A DNA stretch of 64,000 nucleotides from Pycnopodia helianthoides (lineage: Eukaryota; Echinodermata; Asteroidea; Forcipulatida; Asteriidae): positions 8,274,094 through 8,338,093 of the forward strand of contig CM063255.1 of NCBI GenBank assembly GCA_032158295.1, given 5' to 3'. The translations under genes and the position numbers were made by a program. Shown piece by piece: positions 1-11,992 of this stretch; positions within the stretch are counted from its first letter, which is position 1, and each line of letters starts with the position of its first letter. The notes below the pieces were generated by a model. The model did no database searches and was not told the origin of the DNA. It worked only from the letters and a program-made list of their open reading frames with translations.

Positions 1-3000
1 GTCAACTTACGAGCTAATTAGTTGTAATTGTTTCCAGCGGCGGTTGCCATGGAGTAATTAACAATGATGATGGTTTTTGACTGATATTGAACCCGATGCA
101 CCAGACACAAGACAGTTGTGTGTGTGTGTTGTTACCCAACGGGTTGATTCGAGCGCATCAAGGTATAAAGCATTACATACTCACTGCAATATTCGATGAC
201 GCGTTTGCCAGCCGAACGTAAAATATTTATGAAATACCCACCAACACTAAATTCACGAATATAGAATTACAACAACAGATCAAGTTAAGTATGCAGAATG
301 TGCAAGGACTGCGTCTACTTGATACGAGTGGCTCTATTGCAAGATTTCCATAATTTAACGGGGACTCATGGTTGATTGACCAACTGTTTATACATTTGCA
401 CTGTTGCAAAGTTGCACATTTTTTTTTCTTCTGCCAATTGTCAGCCGTGTGAGGCTGCCGGACATTAATAGCACTGTCGCTCGCAGTGTCAACTGTACTG
501 CTCGGTAGAAAAACCTCATCAAAATAAGCCCATAATACGATTACATAGTATAATTGTGTAGTCAATGAATCACGAACAGAATGTGTACGCCACAGCTGGC
601 AACGATAAATCATTGCTGGCGATAAAATGAGTTTAAACATTAATAAGACGTAGGTAGCACTTTTCAGATGATGTAAAGGTGATCAATTTGGAAGGCCACT
701 TGGGATGATTTCGTCCTAAGAAAATACTAAAACACCGGTCCGAGAGCCTCTACTTGAACACGACTTACAATGCACAACCTTATGGAGTGATAACATGGCT
801 GCCGACCGCGGCTTCGCGATAATCAGTCAGTTAGACGCTAAGTTTGAATGACTGATTCTACGCAAATTGGTGGGTGTATTTTGCACACAATACAAATATA
901 AACCTAAATCTAATGTACTGGTTTTGTTTTGCTTTAGTTATAGTAAGGAGTCACAAACAAATCCAATGAAATGCTCTTGCGAACACAAAAAGCATGGTTT
1001 GGTGAACATCTAAAAAAGCTACACCGTCATGGCCGCCCATGCACGAGATTCGCATCGATGAAAACGTACTTCCTTGCTATAATACTGGGTTACAGAGATG
1101 ACAGTGGAATGAATTTGATGCCAGCTGCAAGCTCTCTCCAAACTGTGTGCATGCCTGACAAATGGATTATATTCCAGAGTCTTTTTTTTTTGTACTTCTT
1201 ATTTACCGTGGGCCACCGAGCAAAACATCTGCCTCGGGTTTCTCGCCAAGGTTATTGGGTGTAAAGAGAGATTAGTCGGGGGATCCTACAATGGCGGCCT
1301 GCCCTAAACTAAACTTGAAAACGTCAGATAGGGGACGAAGGCTCTAATAGATTGATCTAATCAAGATGGGGGGGGGGGGTTCCAATTTATAGCTTACATA
1401 TTTTTCTTCTTTTATTTTAAAGAGGAGCTCCAAGGTCAAGATCAGTTTGGTGATGAGCTCGTTTTTCAATAGATAGAGTCCTTTTGAGAGTGGAACAAAA
1501 AACATTACAAATATTTAACCACATGTTAAAACGGAGTAAAATGCCACTGTGTTTAATACTTTCAAATGCTTGTTTGGGAGAGTCAAAATCCCAAAACGTT
1601 TGATGACATCACATTTCAAATATTTGGTGTGTACACATCTTCCAGAGAAATTTTAGTTGATTCCTGAATTTTGAGGATACTCAGTCAGAACGGCAATGAA
1701 TTTGACCTTTTGACTGGCGCCAAAAAGAAATCCACATTGGAATGTACAGACCCAGTTGTTTTTGGATGTCCGATGACGTCATGTTTCAAATTTCGCTCTG
1801 AGAGAGTATGAAATCAAATTGACCTTTCACACCATTCCTAACGTGAGCTTAGAGATGTGTAACCACTTTCTTGAGAACTCAATCTACTGGAAAATGAGTG
1901 CATCAAAAAAAAGATGAATTTCACCTTGGAGCCCGTCTTTAAAATAAATGTATACATCATATTCTGCTCCTGGTTTCTAAACGTGCTCTGGATTCGGAGT
2001 GATTTAGCGCGCGTAACCGCCGCCGTCACCGAGGACTTAAACCAAGCGTATCCGGGTGATTTAACAAACCAATTTGCGTTTGTACGGACATTGCTAAAAA
2101 AAAAAAAAAAAAAAAAAAACAAGTCCAGACTAGATGCAAGTGGATCAAAATGCAAGCAAAAATAAAGAACACATTTGCATTTCGTCTTGAGATATCGACA
2201 AGGGATGAATAACTTTCCGCTTAACCTCGTTCCCTTCCTCAAAAAAGAATTAAAATAAAACAAATTGTTTTATTCTGGGATGGTGAATTGCTCTTACAAG
2301 CGACGGTAAGCGCCTACAGCTTTTTGTCGCATTCAGTTTATCAATTAACGGGTCAAGCATAGACACAGATCGAAATTAAGGAGTTGTCATACAGACTGTT
2401 CATGTCGGTGAATCGTTAGGGCTATCTAACTTGACAGCTTTTTGCCTTATGCGTGGGCCTGCACAAATGTATTGCCGCGAGTCTTGTTTTGAGTACAAGT
2501 ACCTAAATCCGATTCATATATAATATTGAGAAGTGGTTTTAAAACCTAGCATTCTGTTAATAATTGTTGTTTTTTTCATTTATTATTTTATTTATTTATT
2601 TATTATTTTGTTATGTATTTTTTTTTCATTTATTTATTTATTATTAATATTCTATTTTTCTTTGTTTTTATTTATTTATTATGAACATTTTATTTTTTCT
2701 TCATTTATTTATTTGTTTATTTGAAAAAATGTATAAAAAAAAATGGGGGGAGGCATGCCGTGTGACATGCTTGTTTAAAAGAAAAATTGTACAATTTTAC
2801 TGGTAAACCTACACGTATCTGTAAGTAGTTGAGATACAAAATATTACAATCCATTTTAAAATGGAAAGCACGTCATTTTCTGCTTGTTTGTTGGGGGTGT
2901 TTGTCTGTTTGTTTGTGTGTTTGTTTGTTTGTTCGTTTAGGGTCGAATTAATTACACCATACAACTAACCAACACATTAAACTCAGTGGCCACGGATAAA

Positions 3001-3089
3001 GCAGGCGAACAACATTACAAAATAAAAGCCCAGTTTCCACATGCCATGTGACCAAACATGTATGTGAAAAACAACAAAACCTGTGAAAG
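1..3089. other. Unique AT-rich DNA, no gene seen
   Basis: No open frame here resembles a known protein. The stretch holds a 12-base G run (1368-1379), a 24-base A run (2096-2119), a TTTA/TTA-rich low-complexity tract (about 2565-2725) and a TTTG-rich tract (about 2884-2938). Around 1590-1620 and 1765-1795 two similar segments each contain a GATGAC(A/G)TCA core followed by TTTCAAAT; they may be two old units of a diverged repeat. No splice-flanked exon could be argued by eye. Confidence 0.6.
2565..2725. repeat. TTTA-rich low-complexity tract
   Basis: The tract is almost purely A and T, dominated by TTTA and TTTATTA units broken by T runs. The hydrophobic reading frame across it is a by-product of this composition and is not a gene. 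Confidence 0.8.
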
Positions 3090-3410
3090 TTTAAAGGCCC
3101 TGTACACTATTGGTAAGATCGAAAAGCACAATGTTCACAGATTCACACATTACTTACACGATTTAAAGTAAGTAATGGTAGAAAGGGTTCCTTAAAGTAT
3201 TTCTGCCTAAAATGCTATCGTTTCTGAGAAACGAGTAAAACAATAGTAATTATCGCGCGCGATAATTTGAAAACACAGAAAACACATAAGGTCTCTATTC
3301 ACTATTTTCTCGTGACCTCGATGACCAATTGAGCTAAAACTTTCACAGGTTTGTTTGTTCATGCATATGTTTAATCACACAAAATGTGGACACTGATGTT
3401 GAGCTGTTTC
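3090..3410 (-). mobile_element. MITE family C, copy 1 (one end lost)
   Basis: The segment begins with TTTAAAGG and then CCTGTACACTATTGGTAAG. This is the reverse complement of the right ends of the copies at 51731-52079 and 53428-53790. It contains the family's central CG-rich palindrome (3248-3267, core TTATCGCGCGCGATAA) and a block about CTCGTGACCTCGATGACC shared with families A and B. The second terminal repeat is not recognisable; similarity fades after about 3400. TTAA-type ends suggest a piggyBac-like, TTAA-targeting non-autonomous element; that is inference. Confidence 0.75.
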
Positions 3411-3897
3411 AAACATCAAGTTTTGCCTCGAGAGTTTTAAACCACCGAGTTAGTTATTACTGAGGTAGGTGTGTGTCAGTTCGAGGCGCCAGTGACAATT
3501 TGTTTTTTAAAAAAATTACTTTGCCTTTATTAGGGTTGATACATCAGTGAACATTTTGGTCCAACCTTGCAGTTAAAATAAACTTAAGCGAGCCCAAATT
3601 CGCACTGATATCTCGCACCTGGACTGAGCCCACGTATTCAATAAGTAAAACCCAAGTACTCAGATAAAAGGAATCAATCAATAAATACAAGTTATTATTT
3701 ATTCTTAGTAATGAAACCGTGGGATCCCCAAAAAGTACATTGCACTGTGACCCATTATGGTACACGATGAAGCCTGCAAATGCACTAAGTTTGTTCAGAG
3801 TGGTATGTGGGCGGGGCAACCCAATAATCAGTACGTGCATATAAAGACATTAAAGGGACTGCGACCAAAATCAACATGGCAAGTGAGACTCGAACCA
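3411..3897. other. No feature seen
   Basis: This is unique-looking DNA between a family C MITE and a family G element. Short open frames on the minus strand have no recognisable domain. Confidence 0.5.
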
Positions 3898-4100
3898 GGG
3901 CCCAATTTCATAGAGCTGATGTAAACAGAAAATATTGCCTAACAATGTTATGCTAAGCAAACACAAAAAGCAGGATACCAGTTATATTGTTGTACACATG
4001 ACAAGGTATTTTGGCTATAGTAACCATATTCTGGTAAGCATAATTTTGTTGTGCTTAGCTACTTGTTGCGCTTAATAAGCAGATCTAAAAAATTGGGCCC
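3898..4100. mobile_element. MITE family G, copy 1
   Basis: The ends are inverted: the left end reads GGGCCCAATTTCATAGAG and the right end AAAAAATTGGGCCC. The interior contains TGCTAAGCA and TTGTGCTTAGC, themselves parts of an imperfect inverted repeat. The length is about 203 bp. A second, partly overlapping-style copy follows at once. No coding capacity is visible. Confidence 0.7.
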
Positions 4101-4103
4101 GGT

Positions 4104-4267
4104 GCCCAGTTAAATTAGCTGCCTAACAACTTACTACTTGTAAGTAGGAAACCAGTCACAGACGGTTGACATGGTGTACTTTATGGCTGGCAACTTTATT
4201 CTGCGACGCGAAATTATGTTGTGCTCAGCTACCTTTTGTTCCTAAGCAGTTCTATGAAATTGGACCC
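4104..4267. mobile_element. MITE family G, copy 2 (left end diverged)
   Basis: The right end TTCTATGAAATTGGACCC matches the reverse complement of the family G left end. The interior again has TTGTGCTCAGCTACC close to that end. The left end, just after copy 1, is weak (GGTGCCCAGTTAAAT). The two copies sit almost tandemly. Confidence 0.55.
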
Positions 4268-5029
4268 AGGAGCCATGGAGATGGACGCGGGGAACGTCGA
4301 GAATAGACTGTACCCCGCTTGGGGTGCATACCACAACAACCCCACCCCCTTTAGCATCACCACCAACACCCACTATGCGACCAGCCAATTAAGTCCAGAC
4401 TCACGTTAGCAAACTGAACATCGACTTTCTGGGGGTAATTTTAAACACTCCAAGCAAGTCCACGTGTACACAAAATAACACAATAGACGGCAGAAGATGA
4501 CAGTGCAATCGGCTTGAGGGGTCTGAAACAGACTACAGTTTATTTACTCAATTCGACGGCAAACTGGTAACTCTAAAAGGGAACGAGACCCGGGGATAAT
4601 CATTGTATGTGCACTACTGCGTACTCCAGACTAATATAGGAGCTAGTAACAGAAAAACAAAAAAAGTCTCCATGCTTTTAAGCTCACAATACAAAATCTG
4701 AATTTATTCAGGATATTTCCAATCTCTTCGCAATTCGCTGAGCCATACAAGGAGGTTGATTCTGTAAACATCGGGGGAACCGTCCTAAAGATGTGTATCT
4801 TGCTCAGATAAACAACTAGAGAGTGCCCAAAGAAAAACACCCGAAGTTTTCAAACACCGAATTTTGTTCAGTTGGACGCCATTGCAATTAATCCACTCGG
4901 AAGAACAGATAAAACTGATGAAGACTGTTGACAGTTGAAAAGATCAGACGTTTAAGTGTTGGAAAAGCAGTCAACTAACTTTGTTCCGTGCCGATATACC
5001 CTCTTTTAAAAAAACAAAACTGATTCAGC
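4268..5029. other. No feature seen
   Basis: Unique-looking sequence. No recognisable protein, RNA or repeat was found on either strand. Confidence 0.45.
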
Positions 5030-5184
5030 GTGACCTCTGAATTCTTTGTCAAACTGACGCAGAACCCGAGTCCAAATCCGCATTTCTAACCGCGGTCTCC
5101 GGGTCAGCCTGACCCAGAATTGGAACCCGGAATCTGGGTCAAATCTGACCCGTTTGTTTGTTTGTTTGTTTGTTTGTTTGTTTG
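5030..5184. repeat. Family F GGGTCA-palindrome repeat with TTTG tail
   Basis: It contains the palindromes GGGTCA-GCC-TGACCC (5101-5115) and GGGTCA-AATC-TGACCC (5136-5151), linked by CAGAATTGGAACCCGGAATC. It ends in about eight TTTG units (to 5184). Related segments lie at about 6050, 29531, 46081, 53290 and 60811. The simple-sequence tail after a shared 3' motif (GGGACCCGGAATCC in other copies) resembles a short retroelement end, but no tRNA-like head was seen. Confidence 0.65.
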
Positions 5185-6049
5185 TTGTTAAGAATGTAAT
5201 TGCAGGTTTCTGAACAAACAATTAGGGGGGAAAGTAGATCAACGATGTCTTCGAATAATATTGTTTGTTGTTTACCACGTGTCTGCTTCTGGGCATGCTT
5301 GGCCTACACCCGATTTAAAATATCACACTTATTTTAAACTCAATTACACAAAAATCCGGTCTGTCAACCAGACAAAACACATTACCGGTTGGACTTTAAA
5401 AACCAAGTCGCATTTCATAGAGCAATAGGTCAGTAAAAGAAAAACCCACCCCCAGGGACACACACACAAAATTATATGTACATAAAAATCTCATCTAAAG
5501 TGTAAGCGCCCGCGGCAATTAGTGTACGCGAGGAGCAAACGACCTGCACGCAGTAGAAAATGATAAGCCACCCACGAAAAGTACATCTGTCGATGTGCAC
5601 CAAAGATAACCAATACAGGGGTATGTGCCATGTTAATAGAACAAATCACCTTAACGGTGGGGTATGTTGTTCGGGATTGAGATAACTTCAACAAATCCAA
5701 TCTCTGGATGGATGGCAAGATTAAACCTGCCCGAAAGGGGCGGCACGTGGGGGTGGACTGCAAAATGGAAACGCACATTTTGCAAATTAAACATTGATCA
5801 TTTCGTGTGGCGCCTTGTACGTCAGGAAATCCACACTGGCCGAAAATGCTTTTTCCATCTAGCACTTGATGTAATATTCATACGGATCGGTGTATATTGC
5901 TTTTGCTCTTCTTTTGTCTGTTTGTTAGGGTGTTTGTTTTGAACTTGTATTCATTGTTTGTTATTGTTCCATACTGATATGTAATCCCGGATTATTTGAA
6001 CAGCCACGATGATATCGCCACGCACACCTACAAGTGAAACTACATGTGC
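5185..6049. other. No gene recognised
   Basis: Overlapping frames of 92-124 codons run in opposite directions at 5491-5942, but neither has a recognisable motif and their overlap suggests chance. I see no repeat in the stretch. Confidence 0.45.
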
Positions 6050-6235
6050 ACTATCGGGTCAGAATCACAGGCATACCGACTCATATCTGGGTCAGTAGGA
6101 CCCGGAATCTGTGTCAAACTGACCCCAATTTTTTTTTAACTGACGTAGAATACATCTTACTACACATATTCCAGGTCAGCCTGATCCAGAAATGGTCTGA
6201 CCCCCTGGTACCCGCAATCCGGGTCAACGTTGTAT
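6050..6235. repeat. Family F GGGTCA-rich repeat, copy 2
   Basis: The segment has repeated GGGTCAG, GACCCGGAATCTG and AGGTCAGCCTGATCC motifs. It ends with CCTGGTACCCGCAATCCGGGTCA, a diverged form of the family's terminal block. It is interrupted by a short T run at about 6129. Confidence 0.6.
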
Positions 6236-6379
6236 TTAGAGGGCGTGTTATTAGTTTTTACGCTGTAAAAGCAGGTCTTTTTCTTACGCACACTCCGGAC
6301 ATGCAACAGTGGTGAGAAACTTGTTTGAAAATGCTGTACCGTGGGAAAGTTTATTGAAGTGTTAAACGGTGCAGACGTA

Positions 6380-6800
6380 ACGTCACGTGCAGTGGGAGAC
6401 TTCTAAACAACTACGTGTCATGGAAAACTACGTGAGGAAAAACTACATATACGGTGGGAATCTTGCACAGAAATATGGGAATGGGAATGGGAATATTGTA
6501 TGGGAATGTGTTTTAAAAGTGGGATACTCGCCTGGAAAGATGTCCAGTGGGAAACCCGTCTGGAAATGTTGGCAGTGGGAAATCTGTCTTATGGAAACCA
6601 CTGCTGTTTGGGAAACTTGCGTGGAAATATTTTGACCTGTGGGAAATTCGTTTGGGTATCAACAGGGAAAACTGTCTGGACTTAAAAGGGGATGCATGTC
6701 TGAGAATGGTCAGATGGGAAACTTGCTAGGGGAAATATGTGCTGTGGAAAAACTTAACTGGAGTATTGCGTATTGGAAAACCTACCTTGAAATATAAATA
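6380..6800. repeat. Degenerate 'TGGGAAACT' minisatellite
   Basis: About a dozen irregular units of roughly 25-40 bp contain TGGGAA(A)(C/T) followed by a second GGAAA(A/T). They include CAGTGGGAAACCCGTC and TTTGGGAAACTTGCGTGG. Open frames in all three forward frames cross the array and are not genes. Confidence 0.6.
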
Positions 6801-7439
6801 CAACGAACAATGTATATGGAAGTATGGGCGCTGGTAACTTTCACGTACTTTATGATGTTCTGTTGGAAACGTGTCTAAGAACAGTTACTATTCGAAATAT
6901 ATACAGTGTGTGAGACCTTTGTGGAAACATTGGGTGGGAGGATTATATTTTCTGGCACCGGAATAAGTGCAGACTTCACGGAATTGTCGCTTGTCCAACC
7001 AAATAATTTAGGTCAAAATATTAGTCAGGTAACTAGCTTTCAGGGAAGTGTTTGGCGTTCCATAGATTGACCTACTTCCCTGAACCGTTCCACTGGAGGT
7101 GGGAAGTCACAGATGCACGATTCATGATACCTTGACCGAAGCTGCCATGAATATTTCGCAGGTATCCGGCTAATCTATTTTTGATGAGTTCATCACCAAT
7201 TGAATATTGCACTGAAAGAATTGAATTAAACATTACTGATTTGCACAAAGCCTCCCTCGTGCGACCTTGGTGCACACGGTGGAGAATTCCGGTCGTACAC
7301 GTAGAGTACCGTGGTCTTGTTTGTAGATCTTGCATAATAGTCTTTACTTCCATAAAACTGTAAAATCATAACGGGCATGGTCCAGCAGTTGTCCATTATG
7401 TATATCGTTTTTCAACTGACACCCTAACTAAAGTGTGCA
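6801..7439. other. No feature seen
   Basis: Unique-looking sequence. Two facing frames at 7072-7363 overlap almost completely on opposite strands and show no domain. Confidence 0.45.
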
Positions 7440-7832
7440 GCTCTCGATCAGATCGATACCTAAATGTAGCCAATTAACCTAAATGTGTCAACTTGACCTA
7501 AATGTGCCCCGAACCCTTTTAAGTGAACGTATCCTAACCCTGTACCTAGATATAACCAAGCCTGTACCTAAATATAGACGAACCCTGTACCTAGATGTAG
7601 CCCAAAACCTAACACTTGATGTAGCCCAAACACTGTACATCAATGTAACAAAAAACTGAAACCTCAATGAAACCTCAACGTTACACCTAAATGTAGCCCA
7701 AACGTACCCGAACGTATAGCAAAACCTGCACCTAAATGTAGCCCGAACATTGCAGCTAGATGTAGCCCAAACCCTATACATAGATGTAACCCAAAAATTC
7801 AACCTAAATCTAGCCCAAACCCTTTGTTGCAT
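7440..7832. repeat. Minisatellite, unit like CCTAAATGTAGCCCGAAC
   Basis: About 13-14 diverged units of 24-30 bp carry the core CTA(A/G)ATGTAGCCC(A/G)AA. The same core recurs at 23950-24560, partly on the opposite strand. The minus-strand frame over it is a translation of the repeat (RYRVWATS-like peptide). Confidence 0.75.
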
Positions 7833-9438
7833 TTATGAATGTTTGTCTTATTATGTATTTAATTCTTCGGCAATTGGGAGAAGATAACAGATATATATTT
7901 AGCTACACATAAATAAATTACCTCCTGTACAACTAAAAGGTTATTACAACAGCTGATGAAGCATCACACTAAAGTAAGACAGGAATATATGCAGCTGTGT
8001 ACTTTGGGTATCAGCACTCCGAATCCTATTTTTACTGTCATCATATTGATACTATTACTCTATTGACAAACTTCATAGCATAGCACGGTTAACAGTTCTA
8101 ATAACAATACAGATTGCAGGCAAAGGACTGCATACCACTTTAATGCTATGAAATGATTAAAATATAGAATATAAAACTATGAATCACAATGTAGCTTTGT
8201 TATGCCATTCATCTTTGAGTCCACTAACTCAAAAAATCCAACAGCAGGGAAAAAAGCACTATGAACAAAGACAAAAATTAACACATTCAGTGCAAAAATT
8301 CATATTGCCCTTTATAGTAACATTGTCCATACATTAATCCAAATGATGACGGGGTGGGGTGTGGGGGGGGGGGGTAATACGAGAGGCTGATTGTGTGGCG
8401 GTGCACCTGCCCCGTTACAAACACAACATTGGAAACATGAGATATTGTTTGGCCAATTATATACGGGAACCCGCCAAAGTCCTGCGTCAAACATGCACCA
8501 GAATTGCCACTTGAAAAAACTGTGATCAAGGTGGTACAGCAAGAAATCAATCGCAGTTGGGGGTATAATAAGACACTGGCGTCAGGCGTGCGAACATTCT
8601 AATAATGTCAGTTTACACTTCTTCCCTCGAATGGAATCACATATGCAAAAGGGCTAATGGATTTTGGCTGTTGGCCTGGCCAAATCAGAGCACTCAAAAA
8701 ACCTGTCGCATTTCTGCGACTGAAGCAAGGTAATTAAATCTAGGTCTTTGAGATACAGAGAGATATGCAAACCCTTTATTTTTTGGTTAAATCTTCACTT
8801 TACTCTGTATATATTAAACTGTACGTTTTGCTGCAAAGCTTATAACTCCGCACTTCATGGCTGTCTGGCAAGAGCAGATCGTCGAGATATATATTAATAC
8901 ACTTTCGGGAAGGTGGGTGGGCTGGAAACATTAATTGCATGACAGGTTTGTTTCCTTGTTAGCTCAAGTCTCTCAAACTGCGAACAGCGGCTCTACTATA
9001 AAAACAGACTTCTGTACATCAAACTGAACAACTGCAAGTGCATCAACTACAGTAAACTGATATGAAGCATACTATATGAGACGGTTAGTTCTAATAACTC
9101 TTTTTTCAGACACCATACTCGATTTCGAGTCTTCCTTTTTGTTCACTCTTGCCTTAAAACTTTTTCTTTTTCTTTACAGTACCTGGCATAATTAGGATGT
9201 GGGGGGGGGGGGGAGTGGTGAATCAAACGGACACTAACTTTCCAGGGCCCGGCCAAGCTTCATTACCTTTAAAGGTATTATACAACATTGATAAAGATAA
9301 AACAAAACATCATTTGTCAACTGTAGTCTTGAAGCTTACTGATTATGAAGTTCATGCTAGAACAATTTTGTATAATTCTGTATAATGGACTGTGTATTGT
9401 CTCGCGTGTATTCGAACCTCCGGGACCTACTGACGGTC
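7833..9438. other. No gene seen; two G runs
   Basis: The stretch contains G runs of 12 (8363-8374) and 13 (9201-9213) bases and otherwise unique AT-rich DNA. No recognisable coding region or repeat family was found. Confidence 0.5.
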
Positions 9439-9565
9439 ATAGACTACTTCGTGGAATGAGGTGCATGCTGGTCTAGGTAACGACAACATTTGTCACTAGC
9501 TAGACCAGTATGCACCTCATTTCACGGATAACGCACGCGCACTGAGTATTTGCGAAGTAGTCTAT
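9439..9565. repeat. Interrupted foldback repeat
   Basis: The left arm 9439-9475 (ATAGACTACTTCGTGG..., ending TGCTGGTCTA) is inverted in two pieces. The pieces are 9501-9526 (TAGACCAGTATGCACC..., to TTTCACG) and 9553-9565 (CGAAGTAGTCTAT). About 26 unmatched bases (9527-9552) split the right arm. It directly abuts the MITE at 9566. Confidence 0.75.
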
Positions 9566-9704
9566 GGCCGTATCCGAAATGACGGCTACGGCTAGGGCTA
9601 CGACTGTTGCTATGGGTGTTGCTAAGGACGTCCTATACTTCAACGCATGATGACGCGGAAATCTAGCCGTAGCCGTAGCTATAGCCGCTAATTCGGACAC
9701 GGCC
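9566..9704. mobile_element. Short MITE, family O (139 bp)
   Basis: The terminal inverted repeats are GGCCGTATCCGAAATGACGG and CCGCTAATTCGGACACGGCC. Each is followed internally by CTACGGCTA-type repeats. The 139-bp length leaves no coding room. A related end structure (GGCC..TTCGAA..CGGCT) is seen at 17952-18102 and as a single end near 52760. Confidence 0.8.
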
Positions 9705-10351
9705 TTAGTTGTCGTTAAACCTCTGTGAAGGACGCCCACATTCGGGCGTGATTGGCACATGAGGTTTCTAAAAAAGATAAGCATCCTCGTCCCAAGTTAG
9801 AAATTTGTTTCCATGTTAATTTGAACAAATTATTAAATTATATAAAAATTTAAATTGTATTTATAACAACTTGCTATGGGAATTTTAATTTCCAGGAATT
9901 TTGTATAAGTAAAGTTTAAAAAGATGGTTTTATTTCATAGAAAAAAAATTAGTCTTCGCTCGAGTTGTTTTGTTGTTTTCGATATGTGCGAGACTTGCAA
10001 AGTCTCTATAACCTTTCGTGGAAAACTACGAGATGACTTGTTTGGCGGGAAGCTTAGCTGAATTACAGACTGCTTCATCGTTTTATATTTACAGCCAATT
10101 CCGGGGATCAGTTTGTGGAGAGCGTGGACTATGATCCAAACAATTTGACAAAATTGCAAACTGCAAGTGCTGAAGCTGGTTGTAAATTTTAAAAAAAGGG
10201 TATCAATCTGCGAAAGTTCCCATGGGAGCGAGACAAATTGAGGAATATGTTTGGGGTTTTTTTAATACTCGTTTTCACTAAAAAAAAAATAATTAAAAAG
10301 GAAAAGCACCTCAGCGATTGGTTTGGAAGAGTAAATTATTGTCAATCTTCT
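9705..10351. other. No feature seen
   Basis: AT-rich unique-looking sequence. The minus-strand frame at about 9935-10159 has no recognisable domain. Confidence 0.45.
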
Positions 10352-10658
10352 TGTTTAAAGCACACGTGTAACATTGGTATTTGTCAAAGACCAGTATCTG
10401 CACTCTATGTGGCCCAACATAAACAAAATAACAATCTTGTGAAAGCTTAGGCTCAATCGGTCATCGGGGTCACGAGAAAATTATTGAAGAAGAAAAAACT
10501 TATAATTATGTTTTCACTAATTTCAAACATCTGGTTTTGGACACGCGAGATAAAAACTCATTGTTTTGTTTTTTATTTATTTCCTAAAGACTATAAAATG
10601 TTAAGCAACACTATTTCAAGGGAAGTTTTCCACAATGACCATCTTTATACCACGTCAG
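10352..10658 (+). mobile_element. MITE family B remnant, cut by family A insertion
   Basis: It starts GTTTAAAGCACACGTG..ACATTGGTATTTGTC. It continues with AAGACCAGTATC, CCAACATAAAC, TTGTGAAAGCTTAGGCTCAA and TCACGAGAAAATTATTGAAG, matching the family B copy at 32577-33099 read in reverse. The right end is missing because a family A element starts at 10659. Confidence 0.6.
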
Positions 10659-11040
10659 TTAAAGGAACATTACAGAATTGGTTTTGCTAACAAAACAGTT
10701 GCTGGCAGTGTAAGCACTTTATGTAATCCACCATATACATAAACTAACAAACCTGTAGAAGTTTGAGATCGATCGGCCATCTGGATCACGAGAAAATAGT
10801 GAAAAACCGATTACACATTTGCATGAAATCATTTAGATTCAACAAATGAATAAAACGCTCACTGAGCGATAAACTCCAATCGGAAAATTAGTTTATTCAT
10901 TTCTCATCAAATATGGCATTTCAGACAAAAATATTTCAAGGGATGTTTTCTACTATCATCATCATTAGACCGTGTAAGTTTGATGTAAATCTGTGATCAA
11001 AAGTATATTTTACAAGTTGTTTTCTTACCAATTCTGTATT
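10659..11040 (+). mobile_element. MITE family A, copy 1 (right end damaged)
   Basis: It begins TTAAAGGAACATTACAG and reads through the family's whole interior (CAGTTGCTGGCAGTGTAAG, GATCGATCGGCCATCTGG, TCACGAGAAAATAGTG, CACTGAGCGATAAACTCC). The right terminal repeat stops after TTACCAATTCTGTA instead of continuing AATGTTCCTTTAA, so about 12 terminal bases are lost. It lies in the same orientation as copies at 58681 and 63492. Confidence 0.9.
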
Positions 11041-11705
11041 TGTCTGTATAAGAGTAAATCTGTGAACATTTCTATTTTCATTGTCGTGCAAACCCTTTAA
11101 AAACCACCCTTTGATTATTTTATCAACTTTGTTGGTTGCGTTTAAGTGACAACAACTGGAACGATTTACACAACGTTGCGGATTTGATGCGGGGTTTATA
11201 AAAACCGGGCTTAATATAGGCAACAGTGATTTATGGGGGTTTTAAATGCAATTTTCTCGAATTTGACATTAAACGGGTACATTGCCTTCGGATTAGTCAA
11301 TTTAGGTTATAAAAAGCTTTTGTTATGAGATAATAATGGTTGGACAGATATGCTAAAAGTAGGATATCGTCGGCTCATGACTATAAGGTCCTTCGTGCAG
11401 TTTGTATGGATTTCATAAAATTGGTTTGTTTATTTTGGAGCTCCTAGTAAACGGAGTTTATTGCTCAGGACTGCTCTCCAAAAACTACTTTAGCAAAAAG
11501 AAACACTCGGTTTCCACGTAAAAAAAACTACTGTGGATTTAGATTTTTTTTCTCGAACTTATTCGCATTTTTCACTTTACGATAATTTGATCATTACGGA
11601 TTTTAAATTTCAATTAATTAACGACCTTATAGCACTGATCCTAAAATATACTGATTAACATAAATATCCCTTGAACTTGTGTGATTTTTGTGTAATTTGA
11701 TGACA
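11041..11705. other. No feature seen
   Basis: Unique-looking AT-rich sequence with no recognisable gene or repeat. Confidence 0.45.
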
Positions 11706-11769
11706 GAACACGGTCCGCTATTTTGTGGAATCAAATGTTTGACTCTACAAAATGGCGGACCGTATGTTC
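11706..11769. repeat. Short perfect-type hairpin
   Basis: The left arm GAACACGGTCCGCTATTTTG and right arm CAAAATGGCGGACCGTATGTTC pair over about 20 bp, around a loop with a second small inverted pair. It is 64 bp long and could be a solo foldback or a very small MITE. Confidence 0.75.
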
Positions 11770-11992
11770 CCTGGTTGAATTTCCAGGGCAAAATTATGCT
11801 GTGGTTTTGAATCAGTACTCACTACTAACAACCCCCGGGACCCAGGATTTGGATGAGGTTTTGGAGTGTATGATGCTACAATTTCGTTTGTTTGTTTTTT
11901 TCGACAGAAAGAGATGGCGCACTCTCGATGAAGACCTCAGCAGCGTTCATTAGCGCCTCCAGACATGAACATGAAGTTTAAAGGCCGTGGTC

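Noticed and set aside
2533..2724. 63-codon hydrophobic frame resembling membrane segments
   Set aside because: It is the translation of TTTA/TTTG low-complexity sequence.
5491..5865. 124-codon minus frame
   Set aside because: It overlaps an antisense frame over most of its length and contains no known motif.
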